The notes beneath the pieces were generated by a model. It saw only the letters and a list, made by a program, of their open reading frames with translations. It was not told the origin of the DNA and made no database searches. From assembly GCF_020410765.1 (NCBI RefSeq), contig NZ_CP084541.1, positions 2,555,001 to 2,619,000 on the forward strand: DNA of 64,000 nucleotides, in the 5' to 3' direction. The translations under genes and the position numbers were made by a program. Position 1 is the stretch's first letter. The number at the start of each line of letters is the position of its first letter. Origin of the DNA: Streptomyces marincola (GTDB lineage Bacteria > Actinomycetota > Actinomycetes > Streptomycetales > Streptomycetaceae). Of the stretch, positions 35,350 to 44,036 are shown piece after piece.

Positions 35350-36345
35350 TCACGCCGCCTCCCGAACGGTCCGCAGCGCCTCCATGGCCTCGCGTTCCAC
35401 GCGGGAGAGTTCACCGATGACCGTGCCCGCCCGCGCCAGGCACCGCGCGTCGCCCGAGGTACCGGCCTCCGCGATGAGTGCCGCGGCCTGCGTCCACAGG
35501 GTGGCCGCCTCGGCGTACAGGGCGTGGCCGGTGCGCAGTACGCCACAGTCGAGGTGCTCGGCGCACTCGGCGAGGAAGTCGCGGTAGAGGTTGCGGAACA
35601 GGGCACCGCCGGTGCCGGCGTTCTCCATCATGGCGGCGGCCCGCGGCAGGTCGCGTTCCGGTGCGTCGGTCCGCCGGAGCCACGTGGGCACCAGGGTGGC
35701 GGCCTTCGCTATGCCCCGGTGGCCCAGGTTGGAGATGGGGGGAGTGAGGAAGGCGTCGGCGCAGTCCGCGACGGCGCCGACGATCCACTCCCGCGGAGCG
35801 GGCGGGTCCCCCGGGAGGGTGAGGGTGAAGGACCGGTGGCGCGCGGTCATCGGACCGCGCGCGGCCCTGGCCCGGGCGAGGCCGTCCAGGCTGGTGGACA
35901 CCGCTCCCCCCTGCTGCTGGGTGTCCACGAGGTAGGCGTCGTGGTCGTCGTAGCCGTACATGGCGACGACGTGACCGCCGAAGTGCACTTTCGTCCCGAA
36001 GTAGTCCAGGTGGTAGCTGTCGAGTTGCAGCCCGACGGGGCGGCCCGCGTCGAGCGGCGCGGCCACGTTGTCCCACGCCCTGCGGGGGGACGTAGTCTCC
36101 CGGACCTCCAGTTCGAGTCCCAGCCGAGCGGCCAGGTTCCTGGTGAGCTCGAAGGGCTTGACCCGCCCGCCCAGGAAGGGGAAGCCGATGCTCTTGCTGT
36201 CCCAGTAGATGAAGGACAGACCGGAGCCGAGTCCGAACAGCATCGGTTCCGACAGGTCGAGGCCCTGGTGCCGCAGCAGCACCCCGAGAGCGGTCGTCTC
36301 GCAGTGCTGCGCGCCGCGGGCGTCGATGTCGATCACCGTGGTCAT
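35350..36345 (-). CDS. BtrH N-terminal domain protein (acyltransferase-like)
   Basis: 331 residues. The N-terminal half matches the butirosin BtrH N-terminal domain, a papain-like fold: Cys15 in GAQHCETTALGVLLRHQG, His in FGGHVVAMYGYDDHDAYLVD, and the surrounding GLGSGLSFIYWDSKSIG. BtrH transfers an acyl group from a carrier protein to an aminoglycoside. The C-terminal half (NAGTGGALFRNLYRDFLAEC) is a DUF4872-like helical domain. No carrier protein or aminoglycoside gene is nearby, so the substrate is unknown. The ATG at 36345 follows GAGGGG. Confidence 0.85.
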   Translation of the reverse strand: MTTVIDIDARGAQHCETTALGVLLRHQGLDLSEPMLFGLGSGLSFIYWDSKSIGFPFLGGRVKPFELTRNLAARLGLELEVRETTSPRRAWDNVAAPLDAGRPVGLQLDSYHLDYFGTKVHFGGHVVAMYGYDDHDAYLVDTQQQGGAVSTSLDGLARARAARGPMTARHRSFTLTLPGDPPAPREWIVGAVADCADAFLTPPISNLGHRGIAKAATLVPTWLRRTDAPERDLPRAAAMMENAGTGGALFRNLYRDFLAECAEHLDCGVLRTGHALYAEAATLWTQAAALIAEAGTSGDARCLARAGTVIGELSRVEREAMEALRTVREAA

Positions 36346-36441
36346 GCGGTACCCCTCAGGTCGCGGACGATCAGCCGTGCTGGTGGGCATCCTCGCAGGT
36401 CCTCGGCCGGGCGCCGCGCGCCGACCACCGCGCGCAGGCGA

Positions 36442-37110
36442 TCACGCCTCGGCGGGCGCCGCGCCGAGCAGGGGGAGGCAGGGGGCGAGGCCGTGGACGG
36501 CCACGGGCACGTCGAACGCGGGGGCCGCGGCCTCCCATCGTTCGCGCGACAGGCGCAGCCGCACCTCGGTGGCCGGCCGGCCGCGGATCGCGAACCGCTG
36601 GACGCCGTCCCGTTCGTAGCCCAGCTTCTCCGACACGCGCAGCGACGCGGCGTTGTGGTCGAACGCGCCCGAGACCGCCTCGACCGCGCCGAGCCCGGCG
36701 AACGCCAGGTGCAGCGCCGCCACCCGCATCTCGGTGCCGATGCCCTTGCCCTGGTACCGCGCCCCCAGCCACGAGCCCGTGCCGACCTCGCGCAGCACCG
36801 CGAAGTCGCGCGCGTACACGTCCTGCACCCCGGCCGGCTCGCCGTCGACGAACACGGCCAGTTGCAGCGACCAGTTCTCCGGGCTCCAGTCGGCCCGCCG
36901 CAGCCAGTGGTACCGCAGCACGGAACGGGCCCGCTCGGCCGGCGGCTGGTCGGTCCACGGCACCAGGAACGGCATCTCCTCCGGCGGGTGAAGCCCCTCG
37001 GCCGCGAGATCCGCGAGCACGGCCAGCTCGTCGGTGTCCGGCAGGCGGAGTTCGAGGCGCGGGGTGGTCACGCGGAGGGCGAGCATGGGCCAGTGGTCGG
37101 TGGTCGGCAT
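36442..37110 (-). CDS. GNAT family N-acetyltransferase, 222 aa
   Basis: Acetyl-CoA-dependent transferase of the RimJ/RimL-like group. It starts LRVTTPRLELRLPDTDELAV and has the acetyl-CoA loop VGTGSWLGARYQGKGIGTEM and the AFDHNAASLRVSEKLGYERD motif that closes the GNAT fold. Substrate unknown; a protein N-terminus or small molecule are both common in the group. It lies 96 bp upstream of the BtrH-type gene on the same strand and might be cotranscribed. Confidence 0.92.
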   Translation of the reverse strand: MPTTDHWPMLALRVTTPRLELRLPDTDELAVLADLAAEGLHPPEEMPFLVPWTDQPPAERARSVLRYHWLRRADWSPENWSLQLAVFVDGEPAGVQDVYARDFAVLREVGTGSWLGARYQGKGIGTEMRVAALHLAFAGLGAVEAVSGAFDHNAASLRVSEKLGYERDGVQRFAIRGRPATEVRLRLSRERWEAAAPAFDVPVAVHGLAPCLPLLGAAPAEA

Positions 37111-37230
37111 GCGCCATTGTGGAACGCGCGCCGGGCCGGAATCACCCGGTTTTCCCGGCCCGGCGCGCTTCGCGCGTGCGCCCCGCGCAGAGAGTCCGCG
37201 CGTGCGCCCCGCGCCCGCGGTCCGTCCCGC

Positions 37231-38004
37231 TCAGTTCACGGTGGCCGAGAACGAGTCGACGCCGAGACCGGCCCCGCCCACCCAGGGCTCGAAGCCGGCC
37301 TGGACGCTGGTCAGGTACCAGTCCTGGCGTGCGAGGCCCCGGTTGACCGCCTGGTTCACGAAGTCCTTCACATCGAAGCTCCAGCTGCTGATCGCCGAGG
37401 GCGCGACGAACGAGATGACGTCGTTCGATCCGTTGCTCCCGGTCCACACCTCCCAGGTGCGCCCGCCGACGTTCGCCGTGCCGGTGCGCGAGCCGATGGG
37501 CTGGACCGGGCCGACGCGGTGGAACCAGATCATGATCTCGGTGCGGTTGACGCCGTTCGTCCTCGGCGTCGGGTCGAGCCAGATGTCGTACGACGCGTTG
37601 TACACTGCGCCGCTGCCCGCGCCGTAGTTGTACGTGATGCTGCTCGGCACGCTGCCGATCGAGTCGATCCGGCGGGGCAGCCGGGTGCCGGGTGAGCAGT
37701 TGGTGTAGTGGCAGCCGTTGAACAGCGACGGGTACGACTTCGGCGCGCCGTTCGTCGGGACGCTGCCGTCCGCCCGGGTGATGCGGAACCCGGAGCCGGT
37801 CACGTCGATGCACTGGGTGGCGCTGGTGCCCCAGCGGTTGTTCTGCGCGATGTACGAGCCGACGACGGCCGTTCCGTACTGGTCGCAGATCTGGACGTTC
37901 GCGAGGGCGGGCGCGGTGCCGGTGGCCGTGGCGGTCAGCGTTCCCGCGGCGACCGCGAGCGCGGTGACCACGGCGCGGACGCGTGAGGTGATGCGTAAGG
38001 TCAT
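37231..38004 (-). CDS. secreted endo-1,4-beta-glucanase, GH12
   Basis: 257 residues with a signal peptide (VVTALAVAAGTLTATATGTA, cleavage near ALA-NVQ) and one catalytic GH12 domain. The two catalytic glutamates fit Glu156 in RTEIMIWFHRVG and Glu239 in QAGFEPWVGG. Four cysteines (CDQYG, CIDV, CHYTNC) suit an extracellular enzyme. It hydrolyses cellulose or mixed-link glucans. No cellulose-binding module is attached. The ATG at 38004 follows AGGAGGAG. The upstream promoter carries a CebR-type operator, pointing to induction by cello-oligosaccharides. Confidence 0.95.
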   Translation of the reverse strand: MTLRITSRVRAVVTALAVAAGTLTATATGTAPALANVQICDQYGTAVVGSYIAQNNRWGTSATQCIDVTGSGFRITRADGSVPTNGAPKSYPSLFNGCHYTNCSPGTRLPRRIDSIGSVPSSITYNYGAGSGAVYNASYDIWLDPTPRTNGVNRTEIMIWFHRVGPVQPIGSRTGTANVGGRTWEVWTGSNGSNDVISFVAPSAISSWSFDVKDFVNQAVNRGLARQDWYLTSVQAGFEPWVGGAGLGVDSFSATVN

Positions 38005-38048
38005 GTTGCTCCTCCTGCGGGTGGGGCCCCTGGGCGGGGGTCCGTGAA

Positions 38049-38062
38049 GGGGAGCGCTCCCA
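38049..38062. promoter_or_regulatory. CebR-type operator of the GH12 gene
   Basis: Read on the minus strand the site is TGGGAGCGCTCCCC, matching 13 of 14 positions of the streptomycete CebR box TGGGAGCGCTCCCA. It lies 45-58 bp upstream of the start codon and just downstream of the predicted transcription start, a position where a LacI-family repressor would block transcription. Confidence 0.85.
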
Positions 38063-38077
38063 AACGTGCCGCAGCGG

Positions 38078-38106
38078 ACTCTAGAGCCGGGGCCCACCCC
38101 TGGCAA
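38078..38106 (-). promoter_or_regulatory. promoter of the GH12 gene
   Basis: On the minus strand TTGCCA (38106-38101) is separated by 17 bp from TAGAGT (38083-38078), a good vegetative-type promoter. The CebR box begins about 15 bp after the -10 element. Confidence 0.65.
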
Positions 38107-38175
38107 GGCACGGAACGCGCCCCTCCCCCCTCCCTCACCCGACGGCCCGCGCCCCCGCCCTCACCTCCCCCGGCC

Positions 38176-39591
38176 TCACCCCGCGCGCCGGCGGCCCGCG
38201 AGCACCCGGTTGGCCAGCCACACCGCCGCCCACAGCACCAGGCCCACGACCATCAGCCAGCCCGCGATGCGGTAGTCGTCCGCCGGCCGCCCGGCCAGCG
38301 GGCCCGCGAGGTAGGCGCACAGCACGGCGCCGATGACGGGCAGCGCGGTGGGCGCCCTGAAGTGCCGGTGCGCGACGCGGTCGCGGCGCAGCACGAGGAC
38401 GGCGACGTTCACGACCGCGAACACGCACAGCAGCAGCAGGGACGTCGTGCCGCCGAGGGAGTCGAGGTCGGCCCAGCCGATGAGGAGGAACGCGAGCAGG
38501 GTGGTGAACACGATCGCGACCCAGGGCGTCCTGCGGCGCGGCAGCACCCGGCCGAGCGGCGCTGGGAGCGTGCGTTCGCGGGACATGCCGTAGAGGAGGC
38601 GGCTGGCCATCAGCATGTTGATGAGCGCCGAGTTCGACACCGCGAACATCGTGATCCACGCGAAGAGGTCGAGCGGGAAGCCGGGCGCGCCCGCCTCGAC
38701 GACCTTCAGCAGGGGCGTCTCGCCCTCGCCGAGTTCGCTCGGGGCCACGAGGGTGACGCTGGCGACCGCGACGAGCACGTAGATGACGCCGGTGATCGTG
38801 AGCCCGATGAGCATGACGCGCGGGAAGATGCGCACGGGGTCCTTGGTCTCCTCGGCCATGTTCACCGAGTCCTCGAAGCCCACCATGGCGAAGAACGCGA
38901 GGGCCGTCGCCGCCGTGACCGCGCCGAACGCCGTTCCCTCGCCCGTCGTGTCGAACTCACCGACGCGGGAGAAGTCGCCGTTCCCCTGGAACACGGCCCA
39001 CGCGCCGATCGCGATGACGATCATCAGACCGGTCAGCTCGACGATGGTGAGCAGGACGTTGGCCTTGACGCTCTCGCCCACGCCGCGCAGGTTGATCAGG
39101 CTGATGCCCGCCATGAAGGCGAGCGCGATGATCATCGTGGCGCGGGCGTGGTCGCCGTCGACGCCGAGGGCCGACAGCAGGTTGGCGGCGAACGCCTTCG
39201 ACGCGCTCGACGCCGAGGTGAGGCCCGAGCACATCACCGCGAACGTGACGATGAAGGTGAGGAAGTGGATGCCGAACGCCCGGTTGGTGTACGCGGCGGC
39301 GCCGCCGGCCCTCGGGTACTTGGTGACCAGTTCCAGGTAGCTCGTCGCGGTCAGCATGGCGACGACGAACGCGAGCAGGAACGGCAGCCACACCGCGCCG
39401 CCCACCTCGGCCGCGACCTTGCCCGTGAGGGCGTACACGCCGGTGCCGAGGATGTCCCCGACGATGAACAGCAGGAGCAGCCCGGGGCCGATCACCCGCT
39501 TGAGTTCCGTGCCGCCCTCGGGGCCTCGTTCGGTACCGCCCCCGGGGGCCGCGGCGGGCGCCCGGCCCTCGCTTGGTGTGCTGTCCGGCAT
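38176..39591 (-). CDS. APC family amino-acid permease
   Basis: 471-residue inner-membrane transporter with about 12 hydrophobic segments. The start of the first helix has the family motif GDILGTGVYALTGKVAAEVG, and MVGFEDSVNMAEETKDPVRI is the conserved loop between helices 6 and 7. It should take up an amino acid or polyamine by proton symport; the substrate cannot be read from sequence. It lies 47 bp downstream of the UDP-glucose dehydrogenase gene on the same strand. Confidence 0.92.
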   Translation of the reverse strand: MPDSTPSEGRAPAAAPGGGTERGPEGGTELKRVIGPGLLLLFIVGDILGTGVYALTGKVAAEVGGAVWLPFLLAFVVAMLTATSYLELVTKYPRAGGAAAYTNRAFGIHFLTFIVTFAVMCSGLTSASSASKAFAANLLSALGVDGDHARATMIIALAFMAGISLINLRGVGESVKANVLLTIVELTGLMIVIAIGAWAVFQGNGDFSRVGEFDTTGEGTAFGAVTAATALAFFAMVGFEDSVNMAEETKDPVRIFPRVMLIGLTITGVIYVLVAVASVTLVAPSELGEGETPLLKVVEAGAPGFPLDLFAWITMFAVSNSALINMLMASRLLYGMSRERTLPAPLGRVLPRRRTPWVAIVFTTLLAFLLIGWADLDSLGGTTSLLLLCVFAVVNVAVLVLRRDRVAHRHFRAPTALPVIGAVLCAYLAGPLAGRPADDYRIAGWLMVVGLVLWAAVWLANRVLAGRRRAG

Positions 39592-39638
39592 GGAAGAAAC
39601 GATTGCCGGAACCGCCGGGGCCAAACCGATGTGGCCCG

Positions 39639-41009
39639 CTATGCCGTCGGCCGGCCCAGTGCCCGGTACGTCCAGTCGGCCTTGCGCCACAGCACGGGGT
39701 CCAGCGTGTTGCGGCCGTCCAGGACGTGCCGTTCCGAGACGACGTCGCCGAGCGCGGCCGGGTCGATCTCGCGGAACTCCCGCCACTCCGTCAGGTGCAG
39801 CACGGCGTGCGCCCCTTGCGCCGCCTCGGTGACACCGTCGGCGTAGCGCAGGGTCGGGAAGACCCGTTTGGCGTTCTCCATCGCCTTGGGGTCGTAGACG
39901 GTGACCTCGGCGCCCTGGAGGTGCAGCTGGCCCGCGATGTTGAGGGCGGGCGAGTCGCGGACGTCGTCGGAGTCCGGCTTGAACGCGGCGCCGAGGACCG
40001 CGATGCGCTTGCCGAGCAGGGAGCCGCCCAGCGTTTCCCTGGCCAGCTCGACCATGTAGACGCGGCGCCGCATGTTGATGGCGTCGATCTCGCGCAGGAA
40101 CGACAGCGCCTCGGCCGCGCCCAGCTCGCCCGCGCGGGCCATGAAGGCGCGGATGTCCTTGGGCAGGCAGCCGCCGCCGAACCCGATCCCGGCCCGCAGG
40201 AACTTGCGCCCGATGCGGTCGTCGTGCCCCAGCGCCTCCGCGAGCTTGAGCACGTCGCCGCCCGCGGTCTCGCAGACCTCGGCCATGGCGTTGATGAAGG
40301 AGATCTTGGTGGAGAGGAACGCGTTCGCCGCCGTCTTGACCAGCTCGGCCGTCGGCAGGTCGGTGACGATGAACGGCGAGCCCTCTGCGACCGGCTTCGC
40401 GTAGACCTCGCGCAGCAGCGACTCGGCGCGGCTCTCGCCGCCCGTGGCCGCCGTTCCCCCGCCGCCGGCGACGCCGACGACGATGCGGTCGGGGCGCAGG
40501 GTGTCCTCGACGGCGAAGCCCTCGCGCAGGAACTCCGGGTTCCACGCCAGCTCGGCGGCCTCGCCCGCGGGGGCGAGTTCGGCGATGCGGCGCGCGAGGC
40601 GGCTCGCGCTGCCGACCGGCACGGTCGACTTGCCGACCACGAGCGCGGGCCGGGTCAGGTGCGGGGCGAGGGATTCGACCGCGCTGTCGACATAGCTCAT
40701 GTCGCACGCGTACTCGCCCGGCTTCTGCGGGGTGTTGACGCAGATGAAGTGGATGTCGCCGAACTCCGCCAGCTCCGCGAAGGAGGTGGTGAACGACAGC
40801 CGGCCGGAAGAACCCGGCAGCCCGGCCACGTGCCGGGCGAGCAGGTCTTCGAGCCCCGGCTCGTAGATCGGCGTCTGCCCGCGGGAGAGCGCCTGGGTCT
40901 TCTCGGGGACGATGTCGAGGCCGAGCACCTCGAACCCCAGCTCCGCCATGGCGGCGGCGTGGGTCGCGCCCAGATATCCGAGTCCGATCACTGCGATCTT
41001 CGGAGCCAT
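39639..41009 (-). CDS. UDP-glucose 6-dehydrogenase family protein
   Basis: 456 residues. The NAD site is IAVIGLGYLGATHAAAMAEL; the nucleophilic cysteine lies in IGFGGGCLPKDIRAFMARAG, and ELVKTAANAFLSTKISFINA is the central-domain helix. It oxidises UDP-glucose (or a related nucleotide sugar) to the uronic acid for envelope polysaccharide synthesis. The ATG at 41009 gives the canonical N-terminus MAPKIAVIG rather than the upstream alternative. It is divergent from the acyl-CoA dehydrogenase gene. Confidence 0.94.
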   Translation of the reverse strand: MAPKIAVIGLGYLGATHAAAMAELGFEVLGLDIVPEKTQALSRGQTPIYEPGLEDLLARHVAGLPGSSGRLSFTTSFAELAEFGDIHFICVNTPQKPGEYACDMSYVDSAVESLAPHLTRPALVVGKSTVPVGSASRLARRIAELAPAGEAAELAWNPEFLREGFAVEDTLRPDRIVVGVAGGGGTAATGGESRAESLLREVYAKPVAEGSPFIVTDLPTAELVKTAANAFLSTKISFINAMAEVCETAGGDVLKLAEALGHDDRIGRKFLRAGIGFGGGCLPKDIRAFMARAGELGAAEALSFLREIDAINMRRRVYMVELARETLGGSLLGKRIAVLGAAFKPDSDDVRDSPALNIAGQLHLQGAEVTVYDPKAMENAKRVFPTLRYADGVTEAAQGAHAVLHLTEWREFREIDPAALGDVVSERHVLDGRNTLDPVLWRKADWTYRALGRPTA

Positions 41010-41127
41010 GGGAACGAGCATAGACGGCGGCTGTCGGGAAGCTCACGCGCCAGTGCGGGTTCCCTCGCCCTAGGATGGCATGTTACTTAACAGTCATTAG
41101 CATCGTCGCTCGCAGGGAGTGAGACAC

Positions 41128-42288
41128 GTGGCAGGAGCCGCAGACTTCGACCTCTACCGCCCGGCGGAGGAGCACGACATGCTCCGCGACTCGGTACGCG
41201 CGCTGGCCGAGGCGAAGATCGCCCCGTTCGCGGCCGAGGTGGACGAACAGGCCCGCTTCCCCCAGGAAGCCCTCGACGCGCTGGTGAGCAACGACCTGCA
41301 CGCGGTGCACGTACCCGAGGAGTTCGGCGGGGCGGGGGCCGACGCGCTGGCGACGGTGATCGTCATCGAGGAGGTCGCGCGCGTGTGCGCCTCCTCGTCC
41401 CTGATCCCCGCCGTCAACAAGCTCGGCTCGCTGCCGCTGATGCTGTCCGGATCGCGGGAGTTGCAGGCCAAGTACCTGACGCCGCTGGCCAAGGGCGAGG
41501 CGATGTTCTCCTACTGCCTCTCCGAGCCGGACGCGGGCTCGGACGCGGGCGGCATGAAGACGCGGGCCGTGCGGGACGGCGACCACTACGTGCTCAACGG
41601 CGTCAAGCGGTGGATCACCAACGCCGGCGTCAGCGACTACTACACGGTGATGGCCGTCACCGACCCGGACAAGCGGACGCGCGGCGGGATCTCCGCGTTC
41701 GTGGTCGAGAAGGGCGACGAGGGCGTGTCGTTCGGCGCCCCCGAGAAAAAGCTGGGCATCAAGGGCTCGCCGACCCGCGAGGTGTACCTCGACAACGTGC
41801 GCATCCCCGCCGACCGCATGCTCGGCGAGGAGGGCACGGGCTTCGCGACGGCCATGCGCACGCTCGACCACACGCGGATCACCATCGCCGCCCAGGCCCT
41901 CGGCATCGCCCAGGGCGCGCTCGACTACGCCAAGGGCTACGTGCGCGAGCGCAAGCAGTTCGGCAAGCCGGTCGGGGACTTCCAGGGCGTGCAGTTCATG
42001 CTGGCCGACATGGCGATGAAGCTGGCGGCGGCCCGCGAGCTGACCTACGCGGCGGCGGCGAAGTCCCAGCGGATGGACGGCGACCTGACCTTCTTCGGCG
42101 CGGCGGCCAAGTGCTACGCGTCCGACGCGGCGATGGAGATCACGACGGACGCGGTCCAGCTGCTCGGCGGCTACGGCTACACGCGGGATTACCCGGTGGA
42201 GCGGATGATGCGGGACGCGAAGATCACGCAGATCTACGAGGGCACGAACCAGATCCAGCGCGTGGTGATGGCCCGCAACCTCCCCTGA
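41128..42288 (+). CDS. acyl-CoA dehydrogenase
   Basis: 386-residue FAD enzyme of beta-oxidation or branched-chain amino-acid breakdown. It contains the FAD/substrate motif YCLSEPDAGSDAGGMKTRAV, WITNAGVSDYYTVMAVTD, and the catalytic Glu371 in IYEGTNQIQRVVMA. The GTG at 41128 is preferred over the GTG at 41119 because GGGAG then lies at normal distance. The protein is very close to the streptomycete orthologue I remember from this locus. A strong terminator follows. Confidence 0.95.
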   Translation: MAGAADFDLYRPAEEHDMLRDSVRALAEAKIAPFAAEVDEQARFPQEALDALVSNDLHAVHVPEEFGGAGADALATVIVIEEVARVCASSSLIPAVNKLGSLPLMLSGSRELQAKYLTPLAKGEAMFSYCLSEPDAGSDAGGMKTRAVRDGDHYVLNGVKRWITNAGVSDYYTVMAVTDPDKRTRGGISAFVVEKGDEGVSFGAPEKKLGIKGSPTREVYLDNVRIPADRMLGEEGTGFATAMRTLDHTRITIAAQALGIAQGALDYAKGYVRERKQFGKPVGDFQGVQFMLADMAMKLAAARELTYAAAAKSQRMDGDLTFFGAAAKCYASDAAMEITTDAVQLLGGYGYTRDYPVERMMRDAKITQIYEGTNQIQRVVMARNLP

Positions 42289-42331
42289 CGCTCGCCCGGG
42301 GCGGGGCCCGTGCGGCCCGGCCAGGACGGAC

Positions 42332-42362
42332 GGGGCCGCCCCGCATCGGTGGGGGCGGCCCC
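42332..42362 (+). terminator. terminator after the acyl-CoA dehydrogenase gene
   Basis: GGGGCCGCCCC (42332-42342) and GGGGCGGCCCC (42352-42362) form a perfect 11-bp stem with a 9-base loop, followed by GTTT. Confidence 0.75.
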
Positions 42363-42564
42363 GTTTCCCATGCCGGCCGCCCGCGGTGCACCGGCCCGGA
42401 GCAGGCCGGTGGCCGGGCTCCCGTCAAGGCATGCGACGACGGTCGAAAGGCTGGGGCCCGACGCGGAGTCCCGCCATGCTCGGGCCGTTCGCGACACGCT
42501 CGGGCCGTTCGAGAAGGGTGCGTTCCGGCGGCATCGGGCACGACGCCACATTCGGGAGGCAAGA

Positions 42565-43098
42565 GTGAGGACAGCCTTTGCACGCCACGTGCCGCGACGG
42601 TGGTCGGGCCACCGCCTGCTGCGCTGGCTCGGTATCCCGGTGGCCCTGGTGGCCACCACGCTGCTGACGGCACCGGCCGCCCACGCGGAGATCCGGGAGA
42701 CGCGGACGATCAACTTCCAGGACGACGGGGCCTACGCGATCGTCCACTACGGCGAGGACGCCGAGGGCCACTACCTCCAGTTCTACCTGCACGACACCCT
42801 GGACGACGGCCTGTGCGCCGTGGCACGCGCCGACTTCAGGGTCGACCAGGGACCCACGGGTCACCACCACATCGACCCGGGGCAGGTCACGCTGTGCGAG
42901 GACGGCGCGCAGGCCTGGTCAGAGCGGTGGTACCCGGAGCCGAACAACGACGGGGAGGAGGACGGGTCCGACACCTGGGAGATCGTCGGAATCCGGTGGG
43001 CCGACGCCTGCCGGGAGGAGCTCGACGGCACGAGGGCCTGCCGGTGGGGAGACGGCGAGCCCGACGTCAGCGTCCACAACATCCCCCTGCTTCCCTGA
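42565..43098 (+). CDS. small secreted protein of unknown function, 177 aa
   Basis: Not recognised. The GTG at 42565 follows GGGAGG at good spacing and yields a signal peptide (basic N-region, hydrophobic core IPVALVATTLLTAPAAHA, cleavage after AHA at residue 41). The mature part of about 136 residues has four cysteines (LCAV, LCED, ACRE, ACRW), many acidic and aromatic residues, and a GHHHID segment. It looks like a compact disulfide-bonded extracellular protein. Upstream in-frame sequence is ignored because it lacks a start context. Neighbours give no functional clue. Confidence 0.8.
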   Translation: MRTAFARHVPRRWSGHRLLRWLGIPVALVATTLLTAPAAHAEIRETRTINFQDDGAYAIVHYGEDAEGHYLQFYLHDTLDDGLCAVARADFRVDQGPTGHHHIDPGQVTLCEDGAQAWSERWYPEPNNDGEEDGSDTWEIVGIRWADACREELDGTRACRWGDGEPDVSVHNIPLLP

Positions 43099-43157
43099 GG
43101 ACTGGGCTGGACCGGTGCGGCGGCGACCTGGCGCCGCCGCCACCGCGCGTTCGCCGT

Positions 43158-43793
43158 TCAGAGCGCCGGTGACCTGCCCGGCGCTCCGCCCCGCCGGTCC
43201 GCCGCCGGCGGGAGGTCGCGGGTCAGGCGGGCGAGGGGCTCGGGTATGCCGCGCGCGGCCAGGCTCCGCCGCAGGAGCGCGAGGTCCGCGCCGCGGGCGC
43301 GGAGGTGGTCGAGCAAGGGGCGGTAACGGTCGGGGCGGTCGCGGAGGAACTCGGTGGTCAGCCGCAGCTCAAGGCGCACGCAGTCGACGGAGAGGCCGTC
43401 GCAGTCGGCCGTGACGAAGTGCCGCCAGGGTCCCGGGCCCTTGCACTCCCACCCGTCCTCGTCGCCCGCCTGCTCCACGGTGCTGAAGCTGAATCCGACG
43501 CCGTTCAGCGCGTAGCAGGCGTAGTACTGCCGCGAGACCTCGATCCAGCGCGGCGGCGCCACGCACGGCAGGTGCGCGAGCGCCGCCGCGGCGGCGTCGA
43601 CGTCCCGGCGCCGGGCGAAGAGCAGGTCCACGTCGCCCACCGGAAGGTCCACGCCCTGCAAGGCCGCCGCGGCGGTGCCCACGAGCCGGTGGCGCGGCCG
43701 GGAGGCGGCGGCCCCGATCAGGCCGAGGCCCGTGCGCAGCACCGTCAGCAGGTCGTTCCGGTCGCGCGGCGGCCGGAGTCCGGTTGCGTCCAT
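43158..43793 (-). CDS. nucleotidyltransferase-like hypothetical protein, 211 aa
   Basis: The segment LVGTAAAALQGVDLPVGDVD followed by LLF resembles the G-x-x-A-x-x-x-G...D-x-D region of minimal nucleotidyltransferase or AbiEii-type folds, with the catalytic acidic pair at GDVDLLF. The rest (ECKGPGPWRHFVTADCDGLS, LRLTTEFLRDRPDRYRPLLD) is not familiar. The ATG at 43793 has a weak ribosome binding site. No antitoxin-like partner is visible next to it, so a toxin role is not supported. Confidence 0.65.
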   Translation of the reverse strand: MDATGLRPPRDRNDLLTVLRTGLGLIGAAASRPRHRLVGTAAAALQGVDLPVGDVDLLFARRRDVDAAAAALAHLPCVAPPRWIEVSRQYYACYALNGVGFSFSTVEQAGDEDGWECKGPGPWRHFVTADCDGLSVDCVRLELRLTTEFLRDRPDRYRPLLDHLRARGADLALLRRSLAARGIPEPLARLTRDLPPAADRRGGAPGRSPAL

Positions 43794-44036
43794 GGAGGAC
43801 AGGATGCCCGCCGGGTCCGACAGTGCCGGGGGCCGAACGGCGCTCCGGGCGGTCGCGGCGGCGTTCCGCAAGGTCGCGGGCCAGGCGACGGGCCAGGCGG
43901 CCGAGCGGCCCCCGGCGTGGTGCCGGGGGCCGCTCGCGTGCGTGCCGCGCGGTGGACCGCGCGGCACCGGGCGCGCTCGCCGCCGCCGGGATCCGGGGTC
44001 TGCGGACCCGGGGCGGGCGGCGCGGCGCGCCCGCGC

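Noticed and set aside
35350..36345. BtrH-type gene as a sign of an aminoglycoside cluster
   Set aside because: No aminotransferases, carrier proteins or aminocyclitol synthases are found nearby.
38044..39846. 600-codon plus-strand frame opposite the permease gene
   Set aside because: It is Arg/His/Glu-rich shadow sequence, and the minus-strand permease is clearly real.
43158..43793. Nucleotidyltransferase-like gene as part of a toxin-antitoxin system
   Set aside because: No antitoxin-like partner is adjacent, and the similarity covers only a short motif.
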